From the NCBI GenBank assembly GCA_964584785.1, contig CAZPBY010000045.1:1-64000 (forward strand): a stretch of DNA of 64,000 nt, written 5' to 3'. The position numbers and the translations under genes were made by a program. How positions within the stretch are numbered: the stretch's first letter is position 1; the number at the start of each line of letters is the position of its first letter. This DNA is from JAHFTY01 sp964584785 (lineage in GTDB: Bacteria > Acidobacteriota > Terriglobia > 20CM-2-55-15). Of the stretch, positions 17,525 to 27,800 are shown piece after piece. Below the pieces are notes generated by a model. That model made no database searches. It was not told the DNA's origin and saw only the letters and a program-made list of their open reading frames with translations.

Positions 17525-17939
17525 GCAAGAAGTGGCACCAGGTGCAAGATTCGCCGGCCGTTGAGTGTGCTTCAGATACACTTCCGTTCTAGTTCTGTCG
17601 GTACTTTCGAACGATTGTTCGGTTGCGAGTTAAGAATCTAGACTGCGCGCGGATCTATTCAGCGACAGCACTCCCGTTTCTTTGCACTGCGCAGGAAAGG
17701 CGCAAGTAAACGGTTCGCCGTTGCCAATTGTTGCAGGAGGCAGGCCGGTGGACGACTCCGGACATGTACCATCACATCCTATCGTGTTGCTTTTCCAGAA
17801 ATTCTGGTCAGCAGCATCTTGAAATCGGAATGTGTGGGGCCTCGAAGCGACAAAGATCGACCAGGGATGGTCACTAACTCAATTCAAGAGCGTGACCCTT
17901 TCACGGGTTGCTTTGCGCTTATTGCTTCAGAGGGAAACG
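17525..17939. other. Long intergenic region before giant gene
   Basis: About 415 bp without a confident gene. It contains a small candidate reading frame (17748-17822) and a short perfect palindrome CCAGAAATTCTGG at 17795-17807. No T-rich terminator or obvious consensus promoter was seen. It is the likely control region for the 7-kb gene that follows. Confidence 0.4.
17748..17822 (+). CDS. Candidate 24-residue leader peptide
   Basis: GTG 17748 is preceded by a full AGGAGG at 17735-17740 with 7-base spacing. The frame codes 24 residues (MDDSGHVPSHPIVLLFQKFW and four more) and ends 118 bp before the giant secreted protein. Nothing but the strong ribosome-binding site supports it. Confidence 0.2.
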   Translation: MDDSGHVPSHPIVLLFQKFWSAAS

Positions 17940-20900
17940 ATGCTCCGTCCGAATTCTCGTTCTTTGAAACGTATTCAAGTTGTGTTCGCATTTCTCGCCA
18001 CGGCGACAATTCTTTGGATTGTCGGCGACGCGATCGCTCAGCAGGCACCGCAGGCCGGCCGTAATGTCAATATGGTCTCCGGAACGGAATTGCCTGACGG
18101 CGATCCGTTCCGCCAGCGGCAGGACGAACCTTCCATGGCGATCTCAACCCGAAACATCCAACACCATGTGGCCGGGGCGAATGACTATCGCACCGTGGAT
18201 CTGCCTGGCGTGGTTGATGCCGCCGTCCATCGTGATTCGTGGCTGGGGATATTCAAATCGCTCGACGGTGGGAATACGTGGAAAAGTACGCTGATCCCCG
18301 GCTATCCGCAAGATACCTCACCCGAAGGGATGGCATCTCCGCTCAAAGGCTTTCAGGCCGGCTCTGACCCCGGTGTGAGAGCCGCCGCGGGCGGATTGTT
18401 CTACTACCTCGGAATAGTTTTCAACCGCACGGAAGACAAGCAGGGTGTGCTCTTTGTTTCACGTCTGGTCGACAACAATAATAAGGAAGCCGGCGATCCC
18501 ATCGTGTACGTGGACACAAACCTCGTACACAAAGGCAATAAGAAGCATTTCCTGGATAAGCCATGGATGGCGGTGGATGTTCCCCGTCAAAAGCGAGACG
18601 CGTGTTCGATCCGGGTGCCGGATGGAAAGGGAGGTTTCTCGACACAAACTTTTCCGGGCGGAAATATCTACGTCTCGTACGCAGACATCGACGATAACGA
18701 TCCGGATCCGGACGCGACGCGATTGATGTTCACCCGTTCCACGAACTGCGGTGTCTCATGGGAAGGCCCGGTCCGGCTCAGCGATCCTCACACAGTCAAT
18801 CAAGGTTCGGTGATCGCGATCGACCCGAATACCGGAGCTGTTTACGTGTCGTGGCGCCAGATATTTATTTCGACCGCTTCGAAGCCCGCGCCGGACGCGA
18901 TCATGATCGCAAGGTCGGTCAACGGGGGAATTGCGTTTTCGAGGCCGGTAACGGTTTCCAAAATCGCTCCCTTTGATCTTCCCACACTGCCGGCGCCGGC
19001 GGACTGCACCGGCAATTCGTGCTATCGGCGATTTCGAACAGACACGTTTCCGGCGCTTACCGTTGATGCCGGTGCGGATGCGAACCGTCCGGGCCGTGTG
19101 TATGTGGCGTGGTCGGAGCGTGGCCGGGGTCCACTTTTTGACGCTCGAATCGTCGTGGCGGTTTCTCAGGACGACGCAACCACGTTTTCTGCTCCGATCG
19201 CTGCCGATAATGTCGGAAAGCCGGGACATCAGATGATGCCGTCCATGATTTTTGCAGCCGGCAAGCTGATGCTGCTTTACTACGATTCCCGCGAAGATAT
19301 GCGGCCGGTTCCTCTGGAATACCTCGCCGATCCCGCCGATCCGAACTTGCGTCTCTGGCATACCGTCGATGTGCGGGCGGCGATGGCCGATCCTTCGAAC
19401 ACGCCCGTGTTTGTTTCGTCGCAAATCTCCCGCTACCTGTACCTGCTCGACTCCAAGGGCAAACCGCGGCAGGCGCAGGCCAATCCCGTGAACTATCCCA
19501 TGTTCAATCAGGGACGGGTTCCATTCATTGGCGACTACATCGATGTAACCGCACCGCTCATGATCCAGGATCAGAGCGGGCAGTGGAAATTCAATACGCA
19601 GCCGACCAGCTCACCGGTGTTCCATTCCACCTGGACGGACAATCGGGATGTCATCCCGCCGCCGAAACCGCAGAACTGGACCAAATACGCGCCCGCCGGA
19701 TCACTGGGCGGAACGCAAAGTTTTTTCGATCCCAGCAAAACAATCGATGCCTGCGTCGCCGGAAACGCCGCCATGCGGAACCAGAACATCTATTCCGCAC
19801 GGATCACGCAGGGCCTCGTCGTCAGTTCACCAGGCAACGCCAAGCCTCTTGGGAAGATTCAGCGCGCCTTCGTCGTTTACGTCGAGAACACGACCAACAA
19901 GACGCGCTTCTACCGGCTTGCGATCAACGGACAGCCGGTTGGAGGACGCGCGTCTTTCCTGCAATTTGAACAACGCAATTTCCTGGACGTCACGGTGGCT
20001 CCGCGCTCGAGCATTTCGCGAGTCGTCTTTATGACGTCGACCAATCCTCACGCGAGTGTGCAAGTGGATGTCACGGAGATTGGCTCGATCGGCGGATCGC
20101 CGGTGGCCGGAGGCAATCAATCCGCCGTTGTTTTGAATCCGGATATTTTGAATCCCGACATCCTGAATCCGGACATCCTCAATCCGGATATTCTCAACCC
20201 CGACATTCTTAATGTTGAAGTGTCGAATCCCGACATCACGAATGCCGCGCTTCGACCGGACATCCTGAACCCGGACATTCTGAATCCCGACATCCTGAAT
20301 CCGGACATTCTGAACCCGGACATTTTGAATCCCGATATTCTGAATCCGGACATCCTGAACCCGGACATTTTGAATCCGGATATTCTGAATCCAGACATCC
20401 TGAACCCGGACATTCTGAATCCCGACATCCTGAATCCGGACATTCTGAATACGGATCCCGAGGTTGTGAACGCGGACAAATCGAAGCTTCAGATCAACGA
20501 TTTGTTCTGGAATGTCACCAACAAGGGCAACACGACGTCTGTGTTCACGTTCAAGATGACGTTCCCGTCGAGGCCTCGCGGTTTCAAGTTTCAATTGCTG
20601 ATCTACCGCACTTCTGCGACTCCGGCCGTCAGCGGCTGCGCTCCGATCCAGCAATCGCACGAACAACTGGTTGCGAACATCGTTAACCCGGACATTCTGA
20701 ATCCGGACATCCTGAATCCCGACATTCTCAATTCGGACGTCCGCAATTCTTCGCTGTTCGTTGCTCCCGGCGACAGCATCCGGGTTCAGCTGCGTGTTTT
20801 CGATCTCGACAAGTTTGACGCGAACGTCATTCAGATCAAGCCCTCAAAGTCTTCGACGACCAACGCCGCCAAAACCCTGATGGCATTTGCGGCGGAATCT

Positions 20901-23900
20901 CTGGATCTCGGCATATTCGAGGATGTCCAGATCGGTGGACAACCGCTGACCGCGTCGGTCGTGAGTCAGGCGGTCGATACCGATAAGGCGCAGGCGGGAA
21001 TCACGCAGCCGACGTCTGTTACGACGCGGTTGACGGTGACCACAACGGTTCTTCCCTCCGGTCGAATTGGTGAATCATTTTCGAACCAACTGGTGGCCAG
21101 CGGCGGCACCGATCCATTGACGTGGGGTCTGGCCCCCGGTTCAACGCTTCCAGCGAACCTGACACTATCGCCGACTGGACTGCTGAGTGGAACGCCGGCG
21201 GCAACAGGTACATTCACCTTCACGGTGATCGTGACCGATAGTGCGGGCCAGGCGGCGACGAGAGATCTCACTTTTGCGGCTTCACCACCACTGGGAACCC
21301 CGTCGCTGGTGTTCGTCACGCAACCTGCGACTTGTGCCAACCCGGATCCCAACTGCGTGCGCCAAAACGCACCGATGACCCCTCCTGTCTCAGTGCGGGC
21401 GCTGGATGCGTCAGGCGCACCAATTCCGGGTCTCGCGATCTCGCTGGCCATCGGCCTCAATGGCGGCGGTGGTGTCCTGGCCGGAGCGACGACGGCCACG
21501 ACCAACCTTAACGGTATTGCCGGCTTCGGCGGTCTCACGATCAGCCAGCCCGGGACGTACACGCTCGTCGCCTCCGCGACGGGTTTCTCGCCGGTCACCA
21601 CCAGTGTGTTCAATGTACTTCCCAGCGTGACGATCACGACGGTGTCCTTGCCCGATGGGATCCGCGGTGTTGTCTACGACACGACTGTCGCTTCAGTAGG
21701 AGGCGTCGGCGCGAAGACGTGGACGATCACTACAGGCGCGCTCGCTTCGGGTCTGTTATTGGATTCGAACACTGGAAGGATTTCCGGACCTCCTGCAAGC
21801 TCCGGCACTTCGAACTTCACGCTACAGGTTGCGGATGCCGGACAACCGCAACAGAGCAACAGCCGTTCGTTGTCGATTCGCGTTGCAGAGCCGCTGCTCA
21901 TCCTGACTGCGGCCAGTTTGCCTGACGCAACGGCGAACACGAGCTACTCGCAGCAGCTTTCGAGTAGCGGTGGAATCCCATTCGTGACGTGGAGCGTGGC
22001 GATCGAGTCCAGTCTGCCCGCGGGACTGACGTTGACGGCCGGCGGCCTTCTTGCCGGCACTCCAACCACCGCAGGGGACTATGCATTTACGATCGTCGCC
22101 AACGATGCCAGTAACCCCGCGCAAATTGTTTCAAGGAATTTCAGTTTGCATGTTGCGGCATCGGGTCTGTCGCTGACATCACTGGATGTGAGCTCCGCGG
22201 CGCAAGGAGCAACGAAGAATGTGACGCTGACCGGCACGGGCTTCTTAGCCGGCGCAACGAACGTTTTCTTCGGCGGCGGTGGTGTTCAGGTCTTATCGTC
22301 GGCCGTCAACTCGCCGACGAGCCTTACCGCAACAGTCGTCCTGGCCGACGCGCCGGCAACGCGCAGCGTGTTTGTCACAACGATCGGCGGTACGAGTAAC
22401 ACGTTGCCGTTCGTGATCACACCGAATACGTTATCCGCCGCTGGGGCTTCGGATGTGACACACCTCGCCGGCTCGACCGGCGGTCCGGGTTCAAGCAACG
22501 GCGCCGCAGGCTCCACAAAGTTCCGGCAGCCGTACGGAATCTTCGGCGCCGGCGCAAACCTTTACGTCACGGACTTCCTGAATCACACCATTCGTGGTGT
22601 GAGCCTTTCCAATGGCTCTTCGACCACACTGGCTGGATCTGCCCTGAGTCCGGGTTCCGCGGACGGCACCGGGCCCGCTGCAAAGTTCTTCCATCCCGTC
22701 GGAGTGTGGTCCGACGGGACGATCCTGTGGATTGCCGACAGTGACAACTCGCTGATCCGGAGAATGGTTTTGTCGACTGGTGTCGTCACCACGATCGCCG
22801 GATCGACCAGCGGCTTTGCCGACGGTACCGGCACGGCAGCGCAGTTTAATTCTCCACGCAACATCTGGAGCGATGGCACGGATCTGTTTATTGCGGACAC
22901 CGGAAACCATGTGATTCGCCGTATGAATCTCGATTCGAAAGTCGTTACGACGATTGCCGGCAGTCCAGGCGTTAGCGGATCGACTGACGGAGTCGGAAGT
23001 GGCGCAAGTTTCAACAGCCCGAGTGGAGTGTGGGGAGATAGTGCGGGGAATCTCTACGTCGCGGACACCGGAAACAACTCCATCCGGTTGATCGTCATCT
23101 CATCTGGAACCGTGACAACGATTGCCGGCTCCACGCTGGGAGTTCCCGGAAGCGCCAACGGAACCGGCACGTCCGCCAGGTTCAACGGCCCGACCGGCAT
23201 TGGAGGCAACGGCATCTTCCTGTTCATCGCGGATACCAACAATCACCTCGTGCGCGTCATCACGATCGACGGCCTCAATGTCGGCACGCTGGCCGGGAAT
23301 CCTGGAGTGTCGGGTGATGCGGACGGCGTGGGAGGTTTGGCCAGGTTCAATCTCCCGCTCGGCGTGTGGTTCGATGGAGACGCGAGTCTTTACGTGACGG
23401 ATGGATTCAACCATGCCATTCGAAGCGTGAACGTTTTCACCGGCGCAGTCACCACATTCTCCGGTCAGCCGCCGCGAAGTGGAATTACTGACGCTTCGGC
23501 CGATGCGGCGCGATTCTTCGGTCCATCAGATGCCTGGGGCGATGGCGTCGGTAACTTGTATGTAACGGATCGTTTCAATCATTTGATCCGGAAGGTCGTG
23601 ATCGCTACAGGCCAGGCGACGACAATCGCAGGTCAGGCGGGAGTGTGCGGCACCGCGAACGGCATCGGCGCAGCCGCTCAGTTCTGCGATCCCGTCGGCA
23701 TCTGGGGTGACGGTGTGAGCCTGTACGTCGCAAGCGGTGCGTCGCGAACCATTCGCAAGATTGTCATCGCGACAAGTCAGGTGACCACGATCGCAGGAAC
23801 CGCATTCGCCGGCGGCTCCACGGATGGCGTCGGAGCCGCGGCTCGTTTCAATCTGCCCAACGGAATCTGGGGCGACGGAAGCTCTCTGTACATTACGGAC

Positions 23901-24872
23901 TTCACGAGCAACACCATTCGTAAGCTCGTGTTGAGCACAGGTCAGGTCACAACACCATTTGGCCTGGCCGGCGCTGCCGGAAGCACGGACGCTGTTGGTA
24001 CTGCCGCCCGGTTCAACCGTCCCTCAAAAATATGGGGCAACGGCTCAACGCTCTTCGTCACCGATACAAACAACAACAAGGTTCGAAAGATTGTCCTCTC
24101 GACCGGACAGGTTTCGACGTTTGCGGGCAGCGGCTCATGCGGTTCCGCGAACGGAGTAGGGACGGCCGCGCAGTTCTGCGGCCCGACCGGGATCTGGGGC
24201 GATGGTTCCAAGCTGTATGTCATCAGCTCGGGCGAAGTGCGTCAGATCTCGATGACAACTTCTGTGGTGACGACACTGGCCGGATTGTTCTCCGTTCCGG
24301 GATCCGACGACGCGAACGGTCCTTCGCCGATTTTCCAGGCTCCTGAAGGTTTGTGGGGAGACGGCAACCGGCTCTACATCGCCGACGTGAGGAATAACGC
24401 GATTCGCACTCTCTCGCCCGCAATGGGCCCGGAGGCCGGCACCGTGGTCTACAACTTCAACGCGCCGCAGTTCGCGCCGGCGCAGATCACGCCGTTTACC
24501 GGCATTTCACCCAATATTGGAAGCCCCAATTTCCTGGCGGACTTCACTGCAAACACGTCGTTGTACGCGATCACCAGCAGTCCGCCGTGGGCTCTGTTCA
24601 GCGGACAGCATCTCAAGAGCCAGTGCTTTTGCTCGCAATCTCTGACGATCAACTTCAACACCCCCGTGTACGCGGCGAGTGTGAACTTCGCAAGCATCGG
24701 GGTCGGGTTCACATTGACGATCACCACTGCGGTTGGCAGCGCCAGCGGGATCAGCGGCGTTTCCGGAGGAACCGTGTTTTTCTCAAGTGCGACGCCCTTC
24801 ACCTCGATTCAACTGGGGACGGGCGTCTTCGCCATCGACAACCTGGTGCTGAGCACCGTTCCACGGCCGTAG
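17940..24872 (+). CDS. Giant secreted Asp-box/NPDIL/Ig/NHL protein
   Basis: About 2,310 residues. The signal peptide ends near AIAQQ. The first ~650 residues form a sialidase-like beta-propeller with Asp-box motifs (SLDGGNTWKS and degenerate copies SVNGGIAF and SQDDATTF). Next come NPDIL repeats (coding 20136-20447 and 20685-20744) around a beta domain. Then follow a putative-Ig (He_PIG) unit, a Big_1-like unit (VFVTQPA...), further He_PIG units and an IPT/TIG-like unit (VTLTGTGFLAGATNVFF). Finally there are about eleven NHL-type propeller repeats (LYVTDFLNHTIRGV, TIAGS, DGTGTAAQFN) and a ~140-residue C-terminal beta domain. ATG 17940 is chosen because GAGGG precedes it and the signal peptide follows; ATG 17832 would add 36 residues of poor signal character. 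An adhesive or polymer-binding surface role is inferred; sialidase activity is not. Confidence 0.85.
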   Translation: MLRPNSRSLKRIQVVFAFLATATILWIVGDAIAQQAPQAGRNVNMVSGTELPDGDPFRQRQDEPSMAISTRNIQHHVAGANDYRTVDLPGVVDAAVHRDSWLGIFKSLDGGNTWKSTLIPGYPQDTSPEGMASPLKGFQAGSDPGVRAAAGGLFYYLGIVFNRTEDKQGVLFVSRLVDNNNKEAGDPIVYVDTNLVHKGNKKHFLDKPWMAVDVPRQKRDACSIRVPDGKGGFSTQTFPGGNIYVSYADIDDNDPDPDATRLMFTRSTNCGVSWEGPVRLSDPHTVNQGSVIAIDPNTGAVYVSWRQIFISTASKPAPDAIMIARSVNGGIAFSRPVTVSKIAPFDLPTLPAPADCTGNSCYRRFRTDTFPALTVDAGADANRPGRVYVAWSERGRGPLFDARIVVAVSQDDATTFSAPIAADNVGKPGHQMMPSMIFAAGKLMLLYYDSREDMRPVPLEYLADPADPNLRLWHTVDVRAAMADPSNTPVFVSSQISRYLYLLDSKGKPRQAQANPVNYPMFNQGRVPFIGDYIDVTAPLMIQDQSGQWKFNTQPTSSPVFHSTWTDNRDVIPPPKPQNWTKYAPAGSLGGTQSFFDPSKTIDACVAGNAAMRNQNIYSARITQGLVVSSPGNAKPLGKIQRAFVVYVENTTNKTRFYRLAINGQPVGGRASFLQFEQRNFLDVTVAPRSSISRVVFMTSTNPHASVQVDVTEIGSIGGSPVAGGNQSAVVLNPDILNPDILNPDILNPDILNPDILNVEVSNPDITNAALRPDILNPDILNPDILNPDILNPDILNPDILNPDILNPDILNPDILNPDILNPDILNPDILNPDILNTDPEVVNADKSKLQINDLFWNVTNKGNTTSVFTFKMTFPSRPRGFKFQLLIYRTSATPAVSGCAPIQQSHEQLVANIVNPDILNPDILNPDILNSDVRNSSLFVAPGDSIRVQLRVFDLDKFDANVIQIKPSKSSTTNAAKTLMAFAAESLDLGIFEDVQIGGQPLTASVVSQAVDTDKAQAGITQPTSVTTRLTVTTTVLPSGRIGESFSNQLVASGGTDPLTWGLAPGSTLPANLTLSPTGLLSGTPAATGTFTFTVIVTDSAGQAATRDLTFAASPPLGTPSLVFVTQPATCANPDPNCVRQNAPMTPPVSVRALDASGAPIPGLAISLAIGLNGGGGVLAGATTATTNLNGIAGFGGLTISQPGTYTLVASATGFSPVTTSVFNVLPSVTITTVSLPDGIRGVVYDTTVASVGGVGAKTWTITTGALASGLLLDSNTGRISGPPASSGTSNFTLQVADAGQPQQSNSRSLSIRVAEPLLILTAASLPDATANTSYSQQLSSSGGIPFVTWSVAIESSLPAGLTLTAGGLLAGTPTTAGDYAFTIVANDASNPAQIVSRNFSLHVAASGLSLTSLDVSSAAQGATKNVTLTGTGFLAGATNVFFGGGGVQVLSSAVNSPTSLTATVVLADAPATRSVFVTTIGGTSNTLPFVITPNTLSAAGASDVTHLAGSTGGPGSSNGAAGSTKFRQPYGIFGAGANLYVTDFLNHTIRGVSLSNGSSTTLAGSALSPGSADGTGPAAKFFHPVGVWSDGTILWIADSDNSLIRRMVLSTGVVTTIAGSTSGFADGTGTAAQFNSPRNIWSDGTDLFIADTGNHVIRRMNLDSKVVTTIAGSPGVSGSTDGVGSGASFNSPSGVWGDSAGNLYVADTGNNSIRLIVISSGTVTTIAGSTLGVPGSANGTGTSARFNGPTGIGGNGIFLFIADTNNHLVRVITIDGLNVGTLAGNPGVSGDADGVGGLARFNLPLGVWFDGDASLYVTDGFNHAIRSVNVFTGAVTTFSGQPPRSGITDASADAARFFGPSDAWGDGVGNLYVTDRFNHLIRKVVIATGQATTIAGQAGVCGTANGIGAAAQFCDPVGIWGDGVSLYVASGASRTIRKIVIATSQVTTIAGTAFAGGSTDGVGAAARFNLPNGIWGDGSSLYITDFTSNTIRKLVLSTGQVTTPFGLAGAAGSTDAVGTAARFNRPSKIWGNGSTLFVTDTNNNKVRKIVLSTGQVSTFAGSGSCGSANGVGTAAQFCGPTGIWGDGSKLYVISSGEVRQISMTTSVVTTLAGLFSVPGSDDANGPSPIFQAPEGLWGDGNRLYIADVRNNAIRTLSPAMGPEAGTVVYNFNAPQFAPAQITPFTGISPNIGSPNFLADFTANTSLYAITSSPPWALFSGQHLKSQCFCSQSLTINFNTPVYAASVNFASIGVGFTLTITTAVGSASGISGVSGGTVFFSSATPFTSIQLGTGVFAIDNLVLSTVPRP
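20136..20447 (+). repeat. NPDIL 15-bp tandem repeat, main block
   Basis: In-frame 15-bp units encode Asn-Pro-Asp-Ile-Leu. Five perfect units come first, then a degenerate section (NVEVSNPDITNAALRPDIL), then twelve perfect units. Units differ at third codon positions (aat/aac, ccg/ccc, gat/gac, att/atc, ctg/ttg), so the amino-acid sequence rather than the DNA is conserved. Shifted by one, PDILN resembles the pentapeptide-repeat consensus A(D/N)LXX, with Pro and Ile in place of Ala and Leu. Confidence 0.95.
20685..20744 (+). repeat. NPDIL repeat, second short block
   Basis: Three perfect NPDIL units and one diverged unit (NSDVR), separated from the main block by about 79 residues of beta-type sequence (NDLFWNVTNKGNTTSVFTFK). 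The same register resumes after the insertion, which suggests that the beta domain is inserted within one repeat solenoid. Confidence 0.9.
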
Positions 24873-24894
24873 TTTTGGAGTGAGACATTCTCCT

Positions 24895-27800
24895 ATGCGC
24901 GAATCACTGGTTAGTTGTGTTCGGTACGACGCTAAATGCGGCAAGTATTTATTCGCAGCGGTCGCTTTTCTGTTTTTGACTTGCAGTCCACTGCACGCCC
25001 AACTGAGTTTCAATAGCGGCAACTTCGGCACGGTGGGTTTCAGTCAGAACGCCTTCTCGTTGACACCATCGGGAGGTACGGGAAATTACACTTTCTCGTA
25101 TGCGCCCGGTGCCGCCACCATTCCGGGTTTTCGTGTAACGAACCGACCGAATGTGCCGAATTTCTTTTCGGCGGGTAGTACAGGCGGTCTCGTCGGAATC
25201 GCGGCGGTACCGGGAACTTACTCGACCACGATCCGTCTGACGGATAACGGCTCGGCTTTGTTTGTGGATAAAGCCGTCAGCTTTACGGTGACCACCGTGG
25301 ATATTGCAGGTGGCCCCCAAAGCGGCTACGGAGTCGGTGACACGGTGAGCTTCCCATTCTGGGGTGTGGGCGGAACCGGTCTACCATACACGTTTTCTCT
25401 GGCGTCCGGCACATTGCCGCCGGGTTTGACATTGAATTCATCGACGACTGCCATCGATGGTCTGCTCAAACTCGAAGGTACGCTGACGACGGCCGGAACG
25501 TTCGGCTTCAATCTCAAAGTCACCGATAGCGCAACGAACACACGCACTGTTGGTTACTTCATTACTGTTTCGCCTTTACGCCTCGTCCTGACGAACCACT
25601 TTTTGCCACCGATCAATGTGAACCAGCTGTTTTCGCAGACACTGATAGCGTCGGGATGTTCAGGCACTTGCACTTTCTCGCTCGTGTCCGGTGACGCTCT
25701 CCCCGCCGGTCTGACCCTCAGTTCGGCAGGAGTGATCAGCGGGACTCCTACCGCGCTCACCTATGGAACGGCGTTTACAGTTGTCGTTACCGATGCGGCG
25801 AACAACACGATGAGTCGTCGTCTGTCGATGGCGGTGATACCGGACATACCTCAGCCTTTGGCGATATCGACCACATCGATTGGCGACACTGTGGTCGGAT
25901 CCAATTTCTCGTGGGGCATCACTCCAAGAGGTGGTCTTCCGCCTTACAGTTTTTCGTTTGATTCACCATCCAGTTTGCCGCCCGGCAGTTTTATGTTCCC
26001 GACGGAAGGAACAGCCGCGGTGTCCTGGGACCCGAACTGGGGTATGTTTCGAGCCAGACCCTTAGTGACCGGTAATCGCGATTTTGTCATGAGGGTCACG
26101 GACAGTGCCGGAAACACGGCGACTCGCCTTATTCCGTGGCGGGTGACGTCGATTGGTGCGTACTACAGCAACCAAAGCCTTCCAGTAGGTGGAACCGCAA
26201 CACCAGTTTTGGGGAAACCTTACGCACAGCCTCTCATTTTGCTCGGCGGCACACTTCCGTACACGGTCACGCCCGTAAACCTCGCAGGTCTGTCGGTTGA
26301 TGCGGATGGCATGGTGTCGGGCACTGCTGCCGAGGCCGGACGATTCTTGCCCTTCAGTTTTAACATCCAGGATTCTTCCATTCCGCCCAACAACTATTCC
26401 TGGAGCGGAAATATTACGGTCGATGCGCCTTCAACGACCACGCTTGCCCTGACCGGCGGGGATTTCGGCGTTTTTCAAAAGGGCGTCCAGTCGACGATCA
26501 CTTTGTTCGCGGGCGGATCGCCGGTGAATCCGCCGAATTTTGTGGTGACTATTCTTAGCGGCTCGTTGCCTCCCGGACTCCGATTACTGACCGTCGGTGA
26601 TTTCAACAACGTGGGTGATATCACGCGGGCCGCGCAAATCGCGGGCATTCCGACAACAACCGGCTCGTTTTCCGCACTCCTGAACGTTCAGGATGCAGCC
26701 GCCAACATTGGTCAGCGACAGCTGAAATTCCGTGTGAGCGATATCGGGTTTGTCACGACGGGTGTGGCTCCTGGCACGGTGGGCGTTCCCTACACTCAGA
26801 CGTTCGAGGTGAGGGGCGGAACGATGCCGTACACATTCACATCGAATGTAACTCTGCCAGGCGGTCTAAGCCTCAACGCCCTGACGGGGACGCTGAGCGG
26901 TACTCCGACGAGCTCAAACTCCACTTCGTTTGGACTCGTCGTTACGGATGCGAACGGCGACAGCATTGTCCGCAACTACACGGTGAATATCTACGACATC
27001 CAAATTACGAATCCCAACCTGCTGCCGAACGCCATTTTCGGCGAATCGTATACCGTGAACTTCGCGGCATTGCCCGCTGGACCATATGCCTGGACAGCAA
27101 CGGGGCTTCCGACAGGTCTCACGCTGGATCCTGTCACAGGCGTGCTCTCCGGAGCACCGATTGGTACTGGAACATTCACTGTGACTGTCACTGCCGGAAC
27201 TTCAAGTCATGCGGTGAACAAAACGTTCACACTCATCGTCGCCTCGCGCTCGATCAGTACGATTTTGACCGGTCTTCCCACGGCATCGCTTGGTGACTTC
27301 GTCGTAGGCGCCTTCGTCAACACCATTCTTGGTATCGTCGGAGGTACGCCGCCATACACGATCTCTGTGGTGGCGGGGTCCGCACTTCCACCTGGACTGG
27401 CGCTTGCACCTTCGAACACAGCGTCGGGCACGGCTGGATTTGGCCGAACCGCAATTGTGGGAATTCCAACCACAAAGGGCAGTTACTCGTTTCAACTGAG
27501 GTATTCGGATTCGGCAGGCGTAAGCGTCGTTCGAACGGTGACCATGCGCGTCAGCGGACTTGCACTGGCCACAACCACGCCCGGTTTGGGTACGGTGAAC
27601 GTTCCCTACACGACGCAGTTGTTCGGCAGCGGCGGCACCGGTTCTTACATGTTTGCGCTTGCGGACGGTCTGACCAACGTGCTGGCGCCCGGTCTCAGTT
27701 TGAGCGCGTCCGGCGTCATTTCCGGAACACCCACCGCGACGGGCACCTTCACCACGACCATTTTGCTGAGCGACGGTGTAGACACCCGACAGCAAAACAT

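Noticed and set aside
17832..17939. Longer N-terminus for the giant NPDIL gene
   Set aside because: It would put 36 charged residues before the signal peptide; GAGGG before ATG 17940 fits better.
20136..20447. CRISPR-like short repeats
   Set aside because: The 15-bp units are contiguous without spacers and encode protein in frame.
20117..20479. Minus-strand open frame coding SGFRM repeats
   Set aside because: It is the antisense of the NPDIL repeat block. Open antisense frames follow from the repeated codons. No ribosome-binding site.
19827..20666. Second minus-strand open frame of 279 codons across the same repeat
   Set aside because: A second antisense shadow of the repeat; the plus strand gene has a signal peptide and clear domains.
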